Assembly: GCA_964006375.1 (NCBI GenBank)
Contig: OZ023266.1
Span: forward strand, 69,526,891 to 69,590,890
Length of the DNA stretch: 64,000 nucleotides
Direction of reading: 5' to 3'
Origin: Tillus elongatus
Taxonomy: Eukaryota > Arthropoda > Insecta > Coleoptera > Cleridae
Made by a program: the position numbers and the translations under genes. Shown piece after piece: positions 14,761 through 27,226 of this stretch. The notes beneath the pieces were generated by a model, which saw only the letters and a program-made list of their open reading frames with translations, was not told the DNA's origin and did not search any database. Position 1 is the first letter of the stretch. Each line of letters opens with the position of its first letter.

Positions 14761-14975
14761 TGTGTTTCGGAGTTTCTTATAAATATGCACAGTGATTGAT
14801 GTACTGAATTTATTCTATTTGGCAGTTTCACACTGCATAGAAAGCTCATGTGTTACTGGTAGATATTCATTGCAAATAAATTTACGTCTGGAAGACGCTG
14901 AAAAATCATTACAGTACACAGTAAAACAAAAGGGATACGTCCACTGATATAAGAGAATTAGACGACATTACTTAC

Positions 14976-15043
14976 CTTTAACTGCGTTTAGTTTGTTCCC
15001 GACCATTTGTTTCGCTACGAACGCCGCCATTTTCGCTGTTTAT
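14976..15043 (-). CDS. cpx: Complexin, first coding exon
   Basis: Complexin is the small cytosolic SNARE-complex-binding protein that clamps and promotes synaptic vesicle fusion. On the minus strand an exon runs from 15043 to 14976. It is preceded by a pyrimidine-rich acceptor ending ATTTCAG and followed by the donor GTAAGT. After 13 bases of 5' UTR the ATG at 15030-15028 opens MAAFVAKQMVGNKLNAVK, and the next codon is split by the intron (phase 1, probably Gly). From memory, Drosophila complexin starts the same way and differs at about three of these 18 positions. The accessory and central SNARE-binding helices would lie in later exons at lower coordinates; I find none in this window, so they may lie beyond its left edge. 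The exon sits between mariner debris and a pyrimidine tract. Confidence 0.88.
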
Positions 15044-15689
15044 CTGAAATAAGAAACGGAAAATTAATATAATGGTTTTAGGATACCGAAGTTCGAATTA
15101 TTTTAGGATGAAGCTGTAAAACAAAATCCGACTTAATCGTTACGTACTCAAGGCTAGATGTATTATCACCATAACTAGAACCGCAGACCGATTTCGCTCT
15201 AATTAGAACTCGTCAGTACGGTATACTAATTACAATTACGACACACCTATAAAGTGGTGGTGGCGGTGGAAGTATTTATGACATTGGAATAGTAGTTCCA
15301 TCAGCCACAGACTTTTGCTATTTTATATTTCCAGATAATGTACATACATATATCCAAATACCTACACATTATTTTGTATTATTAATCTAAAAGACAGAAT
15401 TATGTTACCTATATACAAATATACAATATTTAAACTTATTTATACCTATTACTATTTTCGCTTTCTTTTTTCTTTTCTTTTTCTTCCTCTTATTTCTCTT
15501 TTGGGTTTTTTTAATGTTTTTTACTTTTTTTTATTGAACCTTATTTTTTCTTCCCTTGTTTTTAAAAACAAAATTATTTTTCCTTTTTTTTTTGTTTTTT
15601 CTTAAATCATGTATATGAAAATACCTATTAAGTAAGACAACTATTTTTTTTGTTCCCTCAGGGCTCGTCCGCGGCCTTGCCGCCCCGAT
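15044..15689. other. Upstream complexin intron/UTR region with pyrimidine tract
   Basis: No coding exon is recognised. A T/C-rich tract occupies about 15455-15605. A short GC-rich island (GGCTCGTCCGCGGCCTTGCC) at 15661-15695 stands out from the AT-rich surroundings. A non-coding first exon of complexin could lie here but cannot be delimited. Confidence 0.4.
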
Positions 15690-16952
<1,263 letters not shown>

Positions 16953-17204
16953 GGTAAAACGCCATAACTCCTATTTAAAAAAATACTACAATACGACTCA
17001 AATTTATTGTATTGAAATATTCCACACGAATGGCAAAAAAATAAATTTTACCAAGAGTATTGTCCGATGATCAGTAATATATCTATATGTACATTACGCA
17101 AATTTCATACGAAGTAAATCGGTTATTATATTTTTGTCATTAGAGAACGCTTTTTATTGAGTTAAGCAAGATTGTTGATTAAAAAAAAACAATAAAAAAA
17201 GATT

Positions 17205-17287
17205 TGTCAGAAGTGGGATTCGAACCCACGCCTACAGAGTAGACTGCGACCTGAACGCAGCGCCTTAGACCACTCGGCCATCCTGAC
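17205..17287 (-). tRNA. tRNA-Leu(CAG)
   Basis: The minus strand gives an 83-nt class II tRNA. The acceptor stem GTCAGGA pairs with TTCTGAC (one G-U). The A box is TGGCCGAGTGG, the anticodon stem CTGCG/CGCAG encloses loop TTCAGGT (anticodon CAG), a long variable arm follows, and the B box is GGTTCGAATCC. T-rich runs just downstream on the minus strand can serve as a Pol III terminator. All arms look intact, so it is probably a functional gene and not a SINE head. Confidence 0.93.
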
Positions 17288-18122
17288 GTTGTGATATTTT
17301 GCTGTTATCCGCTATACCAGCGGCTATAGTGGGAAATCGATACTACAATATGTAGACTATAGGATACATATCTTTATTTCAAAGTTAATCTGACAAAACT
17401 ATTATATAATTGAGAAATTATGTATTCTGGTAATCAATGTACGTATTACGTATAAATTGTACACTCAAAGCACGTTATTAAATACACCAAAGTTTGATGG
17501 TAGACATCACTAGTGAAATTCCGACGTTGCCAGCTGTACGAAAATGATTCCTCTTATAGGATATTTTTTTTAGGATTTATATTTTTTCGATAATATATTA
17601 AACAATTTGACAAAAATACTACTGTTAATATTAACATGATACAAATTATTTTACGACAATATTATGTACATACTCAAAAACTCGTAGGTATAAACTACAT
17701 ATATAATTTTACCTTATCTTCTACTGCAACGGGTTGGCACATTAGTAGAATCTAGTTTCTAAACTCAGACTCCTTACATGTGCAGCGTGCGGCGGATTGG
17801 CGCATGTTTATCGAACATATATTATAGCCTGGCTCGCGTAATAGTAATAGTGATAGTAATTTATTAAATGTAATTATACAACGCAGCATTAATCAAATCG
17901 ACAGCTTAATTAGGACTTTATAAATTTGTAGTTATGTAGTTTATAGCGAGTTTTCATTAAAAAACTTCATATTTGGAGAGGTTACGTCTTTTGAATTTTC
18001 CAAAATTTCATGGTAAACGTTAAGTATAGGGTACAGAGATAGTGGCAGTTAGAAAATTCAAATAAAAATCCTTAAATTATTTGCATGGTTGCCACATTTA
18101 TTAACTCCAATTCTTTATTTAT
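17288..18122. other. AT-rich sequence without recognised gene
   Basis: No exon, RNA gene or repeat end was recognised. A partial duplicate of the following transposon's terminal motif (GGTTGCCACATTTATT) occurs at about 18088. Confidence 0.4.
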
Positions 18123-18559
18123 AGCTCGGCTGCCACATTTCAAAGCACAGTATCCAACATTTTTCTCAAATATTCATTTTTTAGTCCGAGCAGATACTGT
18201 GTTTATTGTGCGTCTGTTGCACTACCTAGAATATGAATATCTTTCATAGATACGCATATATATTTTGGCAAAACACAGTATCTACAATGAAAATTTTGGT
18301 TTTCTACGCCAAAACCCAGCAAATGCTATTTTTCAATAGTAAAATATAGGCAAAACCCAGTATGTGGCATTTACTGTGTATTGGAAGCAACATCCGGAAC
18401 AGAATGTTTTACAAAAATTTACCCTTAACACAGTATGTGACAGTTACTGTTCATTGAAAAATGTATGTTACTTAGATGCTTAAACGAGAATTTACTCGTA
18501 ACACAGTAAGTGGTAGTTACTGTGTTTTGGCGAAACATATTAACAATATTTTAACAACA

Positions 18560-20105
18560 TCAAAGGGTATATCCCCAGATACTGTGATACCATGCGTGAG
18601 CCATTATCAACGCGACAATGCACCTAATATAAGATACTTACCAAGAAACCTTACCCTTAAGCAGCTGTATGAGGATTTTAACTAAAAACATCCAAACATT
18701 TGTAAACTTGAGGTCTACAGACAAACTCTTAAATCCGAGCACATTTCTTTCTTCATGCCTAAATCGGTTAAATGTGTGACTGCGAAAGACTGGAAACTCG
18801 GGAAACAATGATGATCTGTTAAAATTATCTGACGAATTGAAACTTCATAAAGAAAAAAGGCACTTGCAAAATATGAGGAAGATTCTCTTCGTGGTGTTGA
18901 AGAAACATTGCGGGTCTACTCAATGGATCTCCAAAAAGTTATATTATTATTATTATTATAATTATTAATATTATTATTATTATTATTATTAATATTATTG
19001 TTTATTGGCAAAAATTATACATTATGTTAGTACAATAAGTCTTAGACTTGTGCTGTATTATAACACAATTTGGAAGGTTATATCCTAAATAGTTTGACAG
19101 TCCTACACCAAATTCAGTAAACTTCAAATTTTGACGTTCCGAATGTAATATTGTTTTGGCCTTCTATTTCTAACCTTCTAACACTTCAACCATCACCTTC
19201 GTTTACCATACATCTCTGCTATTCCATAATGTCTTTCTGACTGCTATTCTTTCCAAACAAACCATATTTTTGCCAAAATGTTTAAATTTGTAGGAGACAA
19301 AAATGACTTTAGTTTGACAAACATCGTTTATATTAATTCCGAATATGCCCTCGACTAAATATTCTTTTTTTTTTTTTGTAAGACGTCTGGTCCTATTTAA
19401 TGAGACCTTTGTCCCGTTACAAAAAAAAAGGTCTAAAAACCAGTTTCTGAATCCTGTGTAATGAAGCCATAGGTGACCGAAATGGTTGCAATATTGTTGA
19501 CGCTATTCTAAAATTTTTCCAGCAAGAAAGAAATGTTCAAGACATCATTCTTTGGGCCGACAACTGCTCGGCTCAAAACAAAAATTGGATATTATTCACG
19601 GCTCTAATAGCAGCTACAAATAAAGAAAATGGACCCAAAACTATTCGCTATTTGACAAAGGGCCATACCCACATGTCGGCAGATGGCGTTCACGGTAACA
19701 TAGAGAAACGCATTTCTCGGTTATAGAATATTTATGATTATGATGATTTAAAGAATGCAATAAGAACGCCAAGAAAAAATATAGAAGTAGTTGATTTGCA
19801 AGCCTTTCGAAAATGGGACAAGAAAAAATTTTAAAAGAGGTTCCAGGGAAATGCGTTATAAAACTGATTTCGATGATGAATACAGAAATTTAGATTTCCT
19901 TCAAAAAAAGATTAATATTGAAACTTATATGCCAGATTTGTTGAACGTCAGAGGAATTAAAAAAGAAAAAATAATACACGTTCTCGCTCACTTGATGCCA
20001 GCAAATAGACAATTATTTTGGAAAACCCTCCCAGTAAACGACGCATCAAAGGATTTAATTCAAAATATTGATAGGTATAGAACTTATAAGCATAGTATTG
20101 TTTAA
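18560..20105 (+). pseudogene. DUF7869-like protein, degraded and interrupted
   Basis: The N-terminal piece has VSHYQRDNAPNIRYLP (18600-18645), then QLYEDFN, ISFFMPK and VYSMDLQKV (about 18920). The frame is lost in an unrelated insert (18945-19430) and resumes with CNEAIGDRNGCNIVDAIL (about 19460), followed by the core LWADNCSAQNKNW and TKGHTHMSADGVHGNIEKR (19650-19715). The C-terminus has RGIKKEKIIHVLAH and ends at 20105. This order, with the FDLQ/SMDLQ block, the WADNC..QNKN core and the RGI.KEK tail, matches uncharacterised insect proteins I know as DUF7869-like. Its biochemical role is inferred only from residence in a TIR element. Confidence 0.65.
18945..19430. other. Insertion with (ATT)n end inside the DUF7869-like gene
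   Basis: The gene's reading frame stops at an (ATT)n tract (about 18940-18995) and resumes near 19430. Read on the minus strand the insert ends in AATAATATTAATAATAAT-type repeats after CCAATAAAC, like a 5'-truncated non-LTR retroelement. No protein motif confirms this. Confidence 0.4.
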
Positions 20106-20650
20106 AATCTCTTTTCTGTTGTTTAAATATGTTTCGTTTATTACCAAAATAAAAATATTATGTGCTTTTTACTATATACTCTGCTCTACTTTTATTAAAC
20201 ATCTATGACAAAACACAGCAACTGCATTTTTTTAAAAAAAAACGCATGAATCTTTAAATTATTGTTTACGTATAAAATGACTTTCAATTATAGTATCCTA
20301 AACTATTAAAATTGTATTTAAAGATCTTTAATAGTTCGAGGGACATATGTTTAAAGTTTTCTTTAATTTACTCAAAACTTTGAACAGTTACTGTGTTTTG
20401 AAATATGGCAGCCGAGCTGTTGTTCATTGCATTCGCTTCTCTCGCTTATAAAACGTTAAACGTTTGATATAGTGTAGCTGGTTTAATTGTTTACTTTTTG
20501 GATGTTTCTTTTCAGTTAGTGTTTGTTGTGTGTTGCTGTTATAACTGAATAATTGTAGTATAATAGAGTTTAACTTAGTATTTTGTGAGCGTTAGCTATT
20601 AGTCTCATTATTCACTAAGTGAAGATTGGAACCACAACACATATTTTTAA

Positions 20651-20700
20651 AGACTTGACGATCGTTTTACTAACAAAGCTGGCTTCATCAGAGGATGAGA
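20651..20700 (-). ncRNA. Hammerhead-ribozyme-like motif (degenerate)
   Basis: The minus strand shows CTGATGA (complete core box 1), a weak stem II closed by a TTT loop, then AAAAC in place of GAAAC and the short stem III ACGATCGT. Such minimal hammerheads occur in Penelope-like element ends. The mutated second box suggests it is inactive. Confidence 0.45.
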
Positions 20701-21032
20701 ACTTCGAAAAGGAGAAGGAGTGGTTTGTGAATAGTGCATAATTAGTAGTTGTGACATGCGCAATACGTATGTACCTTATATTCAACGTTTACCAAATTCA
20801 TTATTTTGACCTGTGTTGATTCGATGTCCCCCAAAGTTTATTTAGCAATGTTTAAAATTGGACAAATTTTGTTTTCACCTTATCAATGTTATTAGACTTA
20901 CAGTTTTCTATCTGACAACAAGAAACTAAACTTGGTACACGTACCTATTGCCTTTGCAGGGGCTTTAATATGTACCAGAATTGAAGATTCAAATAAGTAC
21001 ACTTTGAAGAGCGCATTTATCACAACACATTT

Positions 21033-21085
21033 TTCAGATCTGACAAACGTTTCGCTAACAAAGTTAACGTCAACAGACAGATTAA
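21033..21085 (-). ncRNA. Hammerhead-ribozyme-like motif (degenerate)
   Basis: The minus strand shows CTGTTGA (consensus CTGANGA with one change), stem II GTTAAC/GTTAGC around TTT, GAAAC, and a short stem III ACGTTTGT followed by C. It is probably a Penelope-like pLTR remnant close to the one at 20651. Confidence 0.45.
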
Positions 21086-21567
21086 CAAAGTTATATTCTG
21101 CCGAATTTATTAAAGATAGATTATGGGATGAAAGGGAAAGCAGGTAATCTGCAAATTAATACAACGAAGTTCAAACCCATTAAAGAAAAAAGTTTGTTGG
21201 ACAGGGGCATCACATGCTTCAGTCAGTCGGCTCCTTCGACAAGCAGGATGGTTACTTGGGCCGCTTATTCTTACATCGCCGAGCTCTAGCGGATAGTCTA
21301 AAAAATAAGGGATATAGTTTATAGCCTGCCCAACCAGCAAAGTTGCTTTATAATTAGAATGTTCTGTGGCTATTTGGTTTTATAGGTATTTTATTAACAC
21401 TTTCAAAATGCCGATTCATTATATAAAGCCGCAATAAACACTTACCCGTTGTAGACAGCTGAAGTATTTTATAAGTTTATCTTCAAAACGTTGATATAGC
21501 AGGACTATAAATATAAAATATCTTAGAAAACAGTCACATAATTATTATGAAAAAGTTTTTTTAATTT

Positions 21568-22803
21568 TATTTCAGCAACACACCACGAGGGCTTACAGCC
21601 TAAATACTATAGCACCGTGGGTGTCGACAAGGAGAAAAGAGGCAACTTGTTAATTCTGGACTTGAAGATTTGGAGGTTCGGAGGAAAAGGAAAAATATGT
21701 GCCGGCAAGGAATTCCATAACTTGGAAGTCCTCCGGACAAAAGAGTGAGAATAACAAGATGTTCTATGTTTGGTAACATGAGAGAGAGACAGAGAGAGGT
21801 CACCAACGGCACGTCGGTGGGAAAGGGATGGCAGCTTTGGGTGTGGGTAGGGTCACCGACGAGACGTATACCTAGAGAGGTATATTCAGAAGAGCTGAAT
21901 GGAGTCCACGATAGTGAGTGTAGAAGCGGCAGCAGCACCCCACATGTCGGAGCAGTATTCGATGTTTGGTCTTATTTGTGAAGTATATAAGGTATAGAGT
22001 TTAGCTGGTGAAAAGTATTTGCGAGCCCGGAAGAGGAAACATAATTTCTTAGCAGCCGCTTCTGCAATTGATGTAACATGTTGGTGCCAATTGAGATTTC
22101 GATCCACAGAAATTCCAACAAGTGAAAAGGACTTATTACTTTGAATAACTTGGTTGTTCATTGTGATGAGTCTAGGGCTGGTGTATCTCTTATGATAAAG
22201 AAAGCAAGACTGTGATTTAGTGGGTTTGAATTGTACAAGATTTCCACTTCCCCAGTCTAATACTTTTCGGAGATCCACGGAGACAGAACCCTCCATGAGT
22301 CTGCGATCCTCATCTAATTGGGCTAAAGAGACAGGCTTAGAATATTGTATATTTTAGTGGAAGGCGCTGTCGTTCGCGTAACTGTTAACTGGGTTGGATG
22401 TGCTAGAGAGGAGGTCATTGATATGGAGAAGAAACAAAGTAGGGGCTAAAGTTGAACCTTGAGAAACTCCTGCATTGATTGGATGCAGTTTAGAGGAATG
22501 GCCATCCACGACAACAGAATTGCTCCGGTTGGAGAGGAAATTTGCTGTCCAGGTACAGAGTTTTGATGGTAGGCCATAGGCCGGAAGTTTATTATGCAGC
22601 GCTGCGTGCCAGACCTGGTCGAATGCTTTGGATATGTCTAGAGCTACAATCTGGGATTCACCGTGTAGTTCCATAGACTTGTTCCAAGAATGGGTGACAA
22701 AGGAAAGGAGGTCGGCAGTTGATCTGCGCTGACGGAATCCATACTGCCTGTCGTGGATTAGATTGTGTTTTTCAAGAGATTTTAGTAATTCGGTGTTTAG
22801 TGT
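21568..22803 (-). pseudogene. Non-LTR retrotransposon RT, 5'-truncated
   Basis: On the minus strand the sequence starts within a reverse transcriptase (LLKSLEKHNLIHDRQYGFRQ) and continues through VALDISKAFDQVWH and AGVSQGSTLAPTLFLLHIND. At the active site SYANDS (22380-22369) replaces the expected YADD. LVGISVDRNLNWHQHV and IRPNIEYCSDMWG follow. Frameshifts separate at least three pieces. The 3' end has a short UTR with AATAAA and an A-rich tail at about 21570. The motifs fit the Jockey/CR1 superclade. Endonuclease and ORF1 are absent. Inactive. Confidence 0.85.
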
Positions 22804-25069
22804 CCAGAGCCTACTTATAAAACGTTCCCACCTATAAAACTAAAGTGTTTTATAGTGTCTTTTTATTGAATTTCGGCGATGTTTTCAATTCCCTTATAAA
22901 CATATTAAGAAACAATTTTAAAGTAACGTCCGGCGGCTTTAAATAACAGTTATATTTAAGTACCTTTAAAAACAGTTTCCCTCTTAAGAACAAATTATTG
23001 TTTTAGTGACAATTTTATAACTATTTTATAGTATTGCTATGAGAATATGAAAAAGACAATATAATCCGTATAAGATTAAATTCTTGACTTGAACATAAAT
23101 ATGCTGTGGCTAAATGCTATAATAAAACATGTTTATTATAACTGGATTTCATACCTACTGTGAGCCAGCTAAAACTCATTTTAGGTTAAAGCAACTAACG
23201 TGAATAAAAATTTTGTCTTCGATTTGTAATGAAAAAAATATAATTGAAGATGTCAGATATACGGAAATGGAAAAAATAATGAAAAAGTGGTGCTTTTCGA
23301 AGAAGGTCAGGGATGTGTTACGAAAATATGATGTGTAGTAAAAGCATAATTGGTGTTGGCTATGAAAAAAACACACATCGCCCTAATCAAACGAAGGAAC
23401 CCACAGACCTGCATCCCCTCTGCCTCAGATGAGGTATCAGTATCTCAAAATACTTTTGTTAATGCATACCGGAAACAAAAAGGCATACAAATCCGTATGA
23501 TGGGAATAATCTTTACAAACAGTAGGGGGCCAGTTAAATGATGATAATAATAAGAGGTAATTGGCTAATAGATCTAGAGTCCATTGAAGATTGTAATTTT
23601 GCCCTGAAAGTTGACAAAAATATAGAATTTAGAAAAAAATATTAGGGAATGGGCAGTTTCTTTTAGGATCCCCCATTCGGCATTGAGAGTGTTAGTCCGC
23701 AATATGAATGGAAGAATTCCTCACGTACTCCTACAAGATCACAGAACACTTTTAAAACATATCAAACAATTGTCATGAGAATAGTTGGAGATTATGGTAA
23801 TTACTGGCATTTATTTGCTTATGGCGTTTATAGCTGTTACTTCTAACAATTCCTCAACTCATTAGAGGTAATTGTATATGTTATGTTTATCTTTACGCTA
23901 TAAGCTAGTCACGTTTACAAATAAATAATAAATGATTTATCATAGAAAAGGCAAATTATAGCAAAAGTCAGTATTTTATTTTATAAAAGTGGCCAATAAG
24001 TTGTCTATTTGCCACACTGTTGCCAACTAGCAATGTAAGCATATAAGTACATGGATCTTGTAAAAGCAGTTCGGTCCTGTTGCAAGAGCATCAGCTTTGA
24101 ATCAAAATGTTGGTTAAATGTTTTATAGGGATTGCACAGTTTTGCTACTAAGCTAAATTATCTTACAATGCTCTCTATTAATACGTAATTGTTTTATAAG
24201 AAGACGCCATTTAAAGATAGCAGCATTCGGGGATATAAATGCAAGGTCGAAAATACTAAGAAATCCCATGTGTGTTATTACAGCTGATAAATAAACAAAA
24301 ATTATCAAATAACGTTACCTAGATCAAATTGGCACATGTTTTCATGCAAAAAATAATAATCAAATCATCAAAGTTAATTTTGATATGTTGATTTTTTTTC
24401 TTATAAAAATCCATAAATAGGGAGCGCACTTAACATTTGTTAATATTATGCTAATATTTCCCAATAAAATTTGATTCGGACTAAAAACTTCATTCTGCGT
24501 ATGACAAACAGTGTATCTTAACAGATATTAAGCTAAGAGACGACATTATTAAAATTGCCGTCTTGTAAATAGTAATATCTAATACCTGTGACAGTTATAT
24601 TTTTTGTCTGTGTGCGTTATTCGCTTTATATATAAAATTGCTTCCTGCAACTTTTCGATTGACTTAGAGAAAACTTTTAATTTTATTGCTGTTATTTCAT
24701 GTTGCATTTGCACTCTATAATGTTTACCAGAAACTGCTAAAAAGCTCGTACAAAACTGTTATATAGTTGATTTATAAAAACAGTATAACAAATAGTCAAG
24801 TATATTTTATAGCAAAGTCTGAGAACTATAATAAAACTTATAAAATAGTTATATTATGTCAGTGTTAACATTTCTTTAGAGTCGCAGTAATGTTTATAAA
24901 ATTGTTTTGTAATGTTTACAAAAAGCTTGATAAATATTTACGGAGACTGAATATTTTATAAAATGGTGCCAATTTTGGGTTTAGAACTGTTTTATAAACG
25001 TATTGTGAACAATTTAGGGAGTGAGAGTATTTTATAAACTGTTTGTCGAAAACGTTTTCACAACTATAA
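22804..25069. other. No gene recognised; repeat-derived AT-rich DNA
   Basis: The open frame at 23350-23541 and its opposite-strand neighbour show no domain or splice context. Most of the stretch belongs to the TTTATAAAAC-rich repeat. The word ACTAGCAATGTAAGC at about 24032 may be another copy of its end. Confidence 0.4.
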
Positions 25070-26060
25070 TAAAATATAGAATTACTAGCTGGGTGGGCAC
25101 TATCTGTCGGTTCCCGCCACGAGGCACCACAGTCGTATATAACTACCAACATTGCACTAAAAATATCCTAAATTGTCGAACGCTGGCACCCTGATATTAA
25201 ATTGTAACTGGAAGATGTGAGGGGTTTCCTCTGCCGATTTTTCTGTCGATCTTGAAGCGACCAGACGTGTCCGTCTGTCCATTAAAATATAGAATTGCCA
25301 GCTGTGTGGGCACTATCTGTCGGTTCCCGCCAGAATTGTATATAACATTTTAATTTTGTAGTTACTAGCTAATTTAACCAGAGGCACCACAGTCGTATAT
25401 GACTACCAATATTGCACTAAAAACACCCAAAATTGTCGAACGGTAGCACCCTGACATTAAATTGCAACTGGAAGATGTGAGGGGTTGTCTCTGCCTATTT
25501 GACTGTCGATCTTGAAGCGACCAGACGTGTTCGTCTGTCCATTAAAATATAGAGTTGCTATCTGGGTGGGCACTATCTGTCGGTTTCCGCCGGAATTGTA
25601 TATAACATTTTAATTTTGTAGTTACAAGCTAATTTAACCAGAGGCACCACAGTCGTATATAACTACCAATATTGCCCTAAAAATATCCTAAATTGTCGAA
25701 CGGTGGCACCCTGACATTAAATTGTAACTGGAAGATGTGAGGGGTTTCCTCTGCCTATTTATCTGTGGATCTTGAGGCGACCAGACGTGTCCGTCTGTCC
25801 ATTAAAATATAGAATTGCTAGCTGGGTGGGCACTATCTGTCGGTTCCCGCCGGAATTGTATATAACATTTTAATTTTGTAGTTACTAGCTAATTTAACCA
25901 GAGGTACCACAGTCGTATATAACTACCAATATTGCACTAAAAATACTTTAAATTGTCGAACGGGTGCACCCCTGACATTAAATTGTAACTGGAAGATGTG
26001 AGGGGTTGCCCCTGCCTATTTGTCTGGCGATCTCGAAGCGACCAAACGTGTTCGTCTGTC
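25070..26060. repeat. Four tandem copies of a ~259-bp unit
   Basis: Units begin ATTAAAATATAG(A/G)(A/G)TTGC near 25070, 25282, 25541 and 25801. Each contains GGGCACTATCTGTCGG, CACCACAGTCGTATAT, AACTGGAAGATGTGAGGGG and GCGACCAGACGTGT. The first unit lacks an internal piece of about 50 bp (GTATATAACATTTTAATTTT). Copies differ by scattered substitutions. After the last unit (26060) the sequence diverges to AATAAAG- and CTTTCTCTGTCTTG-containing DNA, which resembles the end of a retroelement LTR; this is only a suggestion. Confidence 0.8.
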
Positions 26061-26221
26061 CATTATATAGTCTTCTTCGTGTAGATAATAAAGATAGTAT
26101 TGTTAAGCATAACTTTCTCTGTCTTGAACTTCAACTAAACCACCATTATACAGTCAACTAGTAAACGACAGTCAACCCTATTTACATAGCAATCCAAAGT
26201 GTTGGTCGACAAGTAATTTAT

Positions 26222-26275
26222 CCATCGCTCTGAAGACACTAACTTTGCTAGCGAAATGATTGTCAGGTCTGGAAA
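26222..26275 (+). ncRNA. Hammerhead-ribozyme-like motif
   Basis: The plus strand has CTGAAGA (fits CUGANGA) at 26230-26236, stem II ACTAAC/GCTAGC-like around TTT, GAAA at 26253-26256, a very short stem III ATGATTGT, then C and AGGTCTGG. Of the five motifs this keeps both core boxes. It probably derives from a Penelope-like pLTR. Confidence 0.5.
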
Positions 26276-26493
26276 ATATATTGTGGAGATTTTTGTTCTC
26301 TAAAGTATTAATCAGTGTTAATAACAGGTGCAAATCTTTATTCAGTGGTGATTCTAGCTTAATTAGACACTAAGTTATCTTCAATTATTTTCGGTTAACA
26401 AGATACTTCCTAGTGTTTGATGACAATATGAACCGATGTGTCTTGTTTTTTAATATATTATCGCATTTATCACTAAACTCCCTGAAATGTAAG

Positions 26494-26770
26494 TTATTTT
26501 TGACACTTGTAGTCTCTGTTTTTTATCTGGGAAAAATTTGTCCCAATAGCTTTTTGAAGAGTTGTATTTACTGTCGATTTCTTATGGCAGAAATAACAGG
26601 CCATTGATCCATTAAGAATTAGAGCATTATGCTGAAACAATTTGGAATTCTGAGAGAGATAGAGAGCCTGGTGATCCATACCAATGAAACACTGACTACG
26701 ATTATGTGTAGAACTTGTTTCAGACGATGAAAAAAATACGAAGGTGGAAAGTTCAGCATGTAGTAAAAGT
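26494..26770 (-). other. Open frame of unknown nature
   Basis: About 90 codons are open on the minus strand without a stop, containing GMDHQALYLSQNSKLFQHN and CYFCHKKSTVNTT, ending KNRDYKCQK at 26494. The Cys-x2-Cys and closing Cys could suggest a small zinc-binding fold. No splice sites or family are recognised; it may be chance or a repeat remnant. Confidence 0.25.
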
Positions 26771-27226
26771 CGATCAAGGATTCACAGGTTTTCGTATTCA
26801 AAAGTCTAAACTTTAAAAAAATGTTACCTTCGGTATGTTGGCAATATGGTCACCCAATATTTTCATAAGCGCTGACTAAATTTTTGACATATTTTTATAA
26901 ATACTTTGGCCTATATAGTAAAATTAAATAGTTAAATTGAAGTTCTCTCGTCATGCTAAAGTGTAATTGTAGATTAACAAAGTTAGAAAATATAAAGAAC
27001 TGCAATAATATAACGACTCCGTTGTTTTCGATTATACAAATGGTATATCTCTTTAATGAATGTATTATTCGTTTCGTGAACCCGATATTGCAGCTAAAGG
27101 TTCTGTGTAAATAACCTTCATCTAATACTCAGTCTAGTGTACCCAGCAAATAACAACGGAAAGATCTCAGTAACTTTTGTAGGGTGTAATTCTTTTTATT
27201 TCTTCTTTTTCTATCATCAATTTCAG

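Larger units (their letters stand above)
18123..20418 (+). mobile_element. TIR transposon encoding DUF7869-like protein (copy 2)
   Basis: The inverted ends are about 30 bp: AGCTCGGCTGCCACATTTCA at 18123 and its complement ending GGCAGCCGAGCT at 20418. The left 400 bp carry at least five repeats of the motif ACACAGTA...TTACTGTGT, often as facing pairs; the right end carries TTACTGTGTTTTG at 20389. Coding remnants (18560-20105) belong to the same family as those in 4081-6937, though the termini are different. No target duplication is obvious. Confidence 0.65.
21328..25095. repeat. Unclassified AT-rich repeat rich in TTTATAAAAC motifs
   Basis: The left edge reads GCCCAACCAGCAAAGTTGC; the right edge near 25095 reads ATTACTAGCTGGGTGGGC, its approximate complement. 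Between them are dozens of GTTTTATAAACG-like words (for example at 22815, 24985, 25030), interrupted by a non-LTR insertion (21568-22803). The right part matches 29270-29660 in order of blocks. This suggests one transposon family with CCCAACTAGCAA-type ends. No coding sequence was found, and the class is unknown. Confidence 0.4.

Noticed and set aside
17205..17287. tRNA-derived SINE head instead of a tRNA gene
   Set aside because: All stems pair, the variable arm is correct for Leu and no SINE body or tail follows; poly-T follows instead.
25070..26060. CRISPR-like array
   Set aside because: Repeat units are 259 bp without unique spacers, and the context is eukaryotic.
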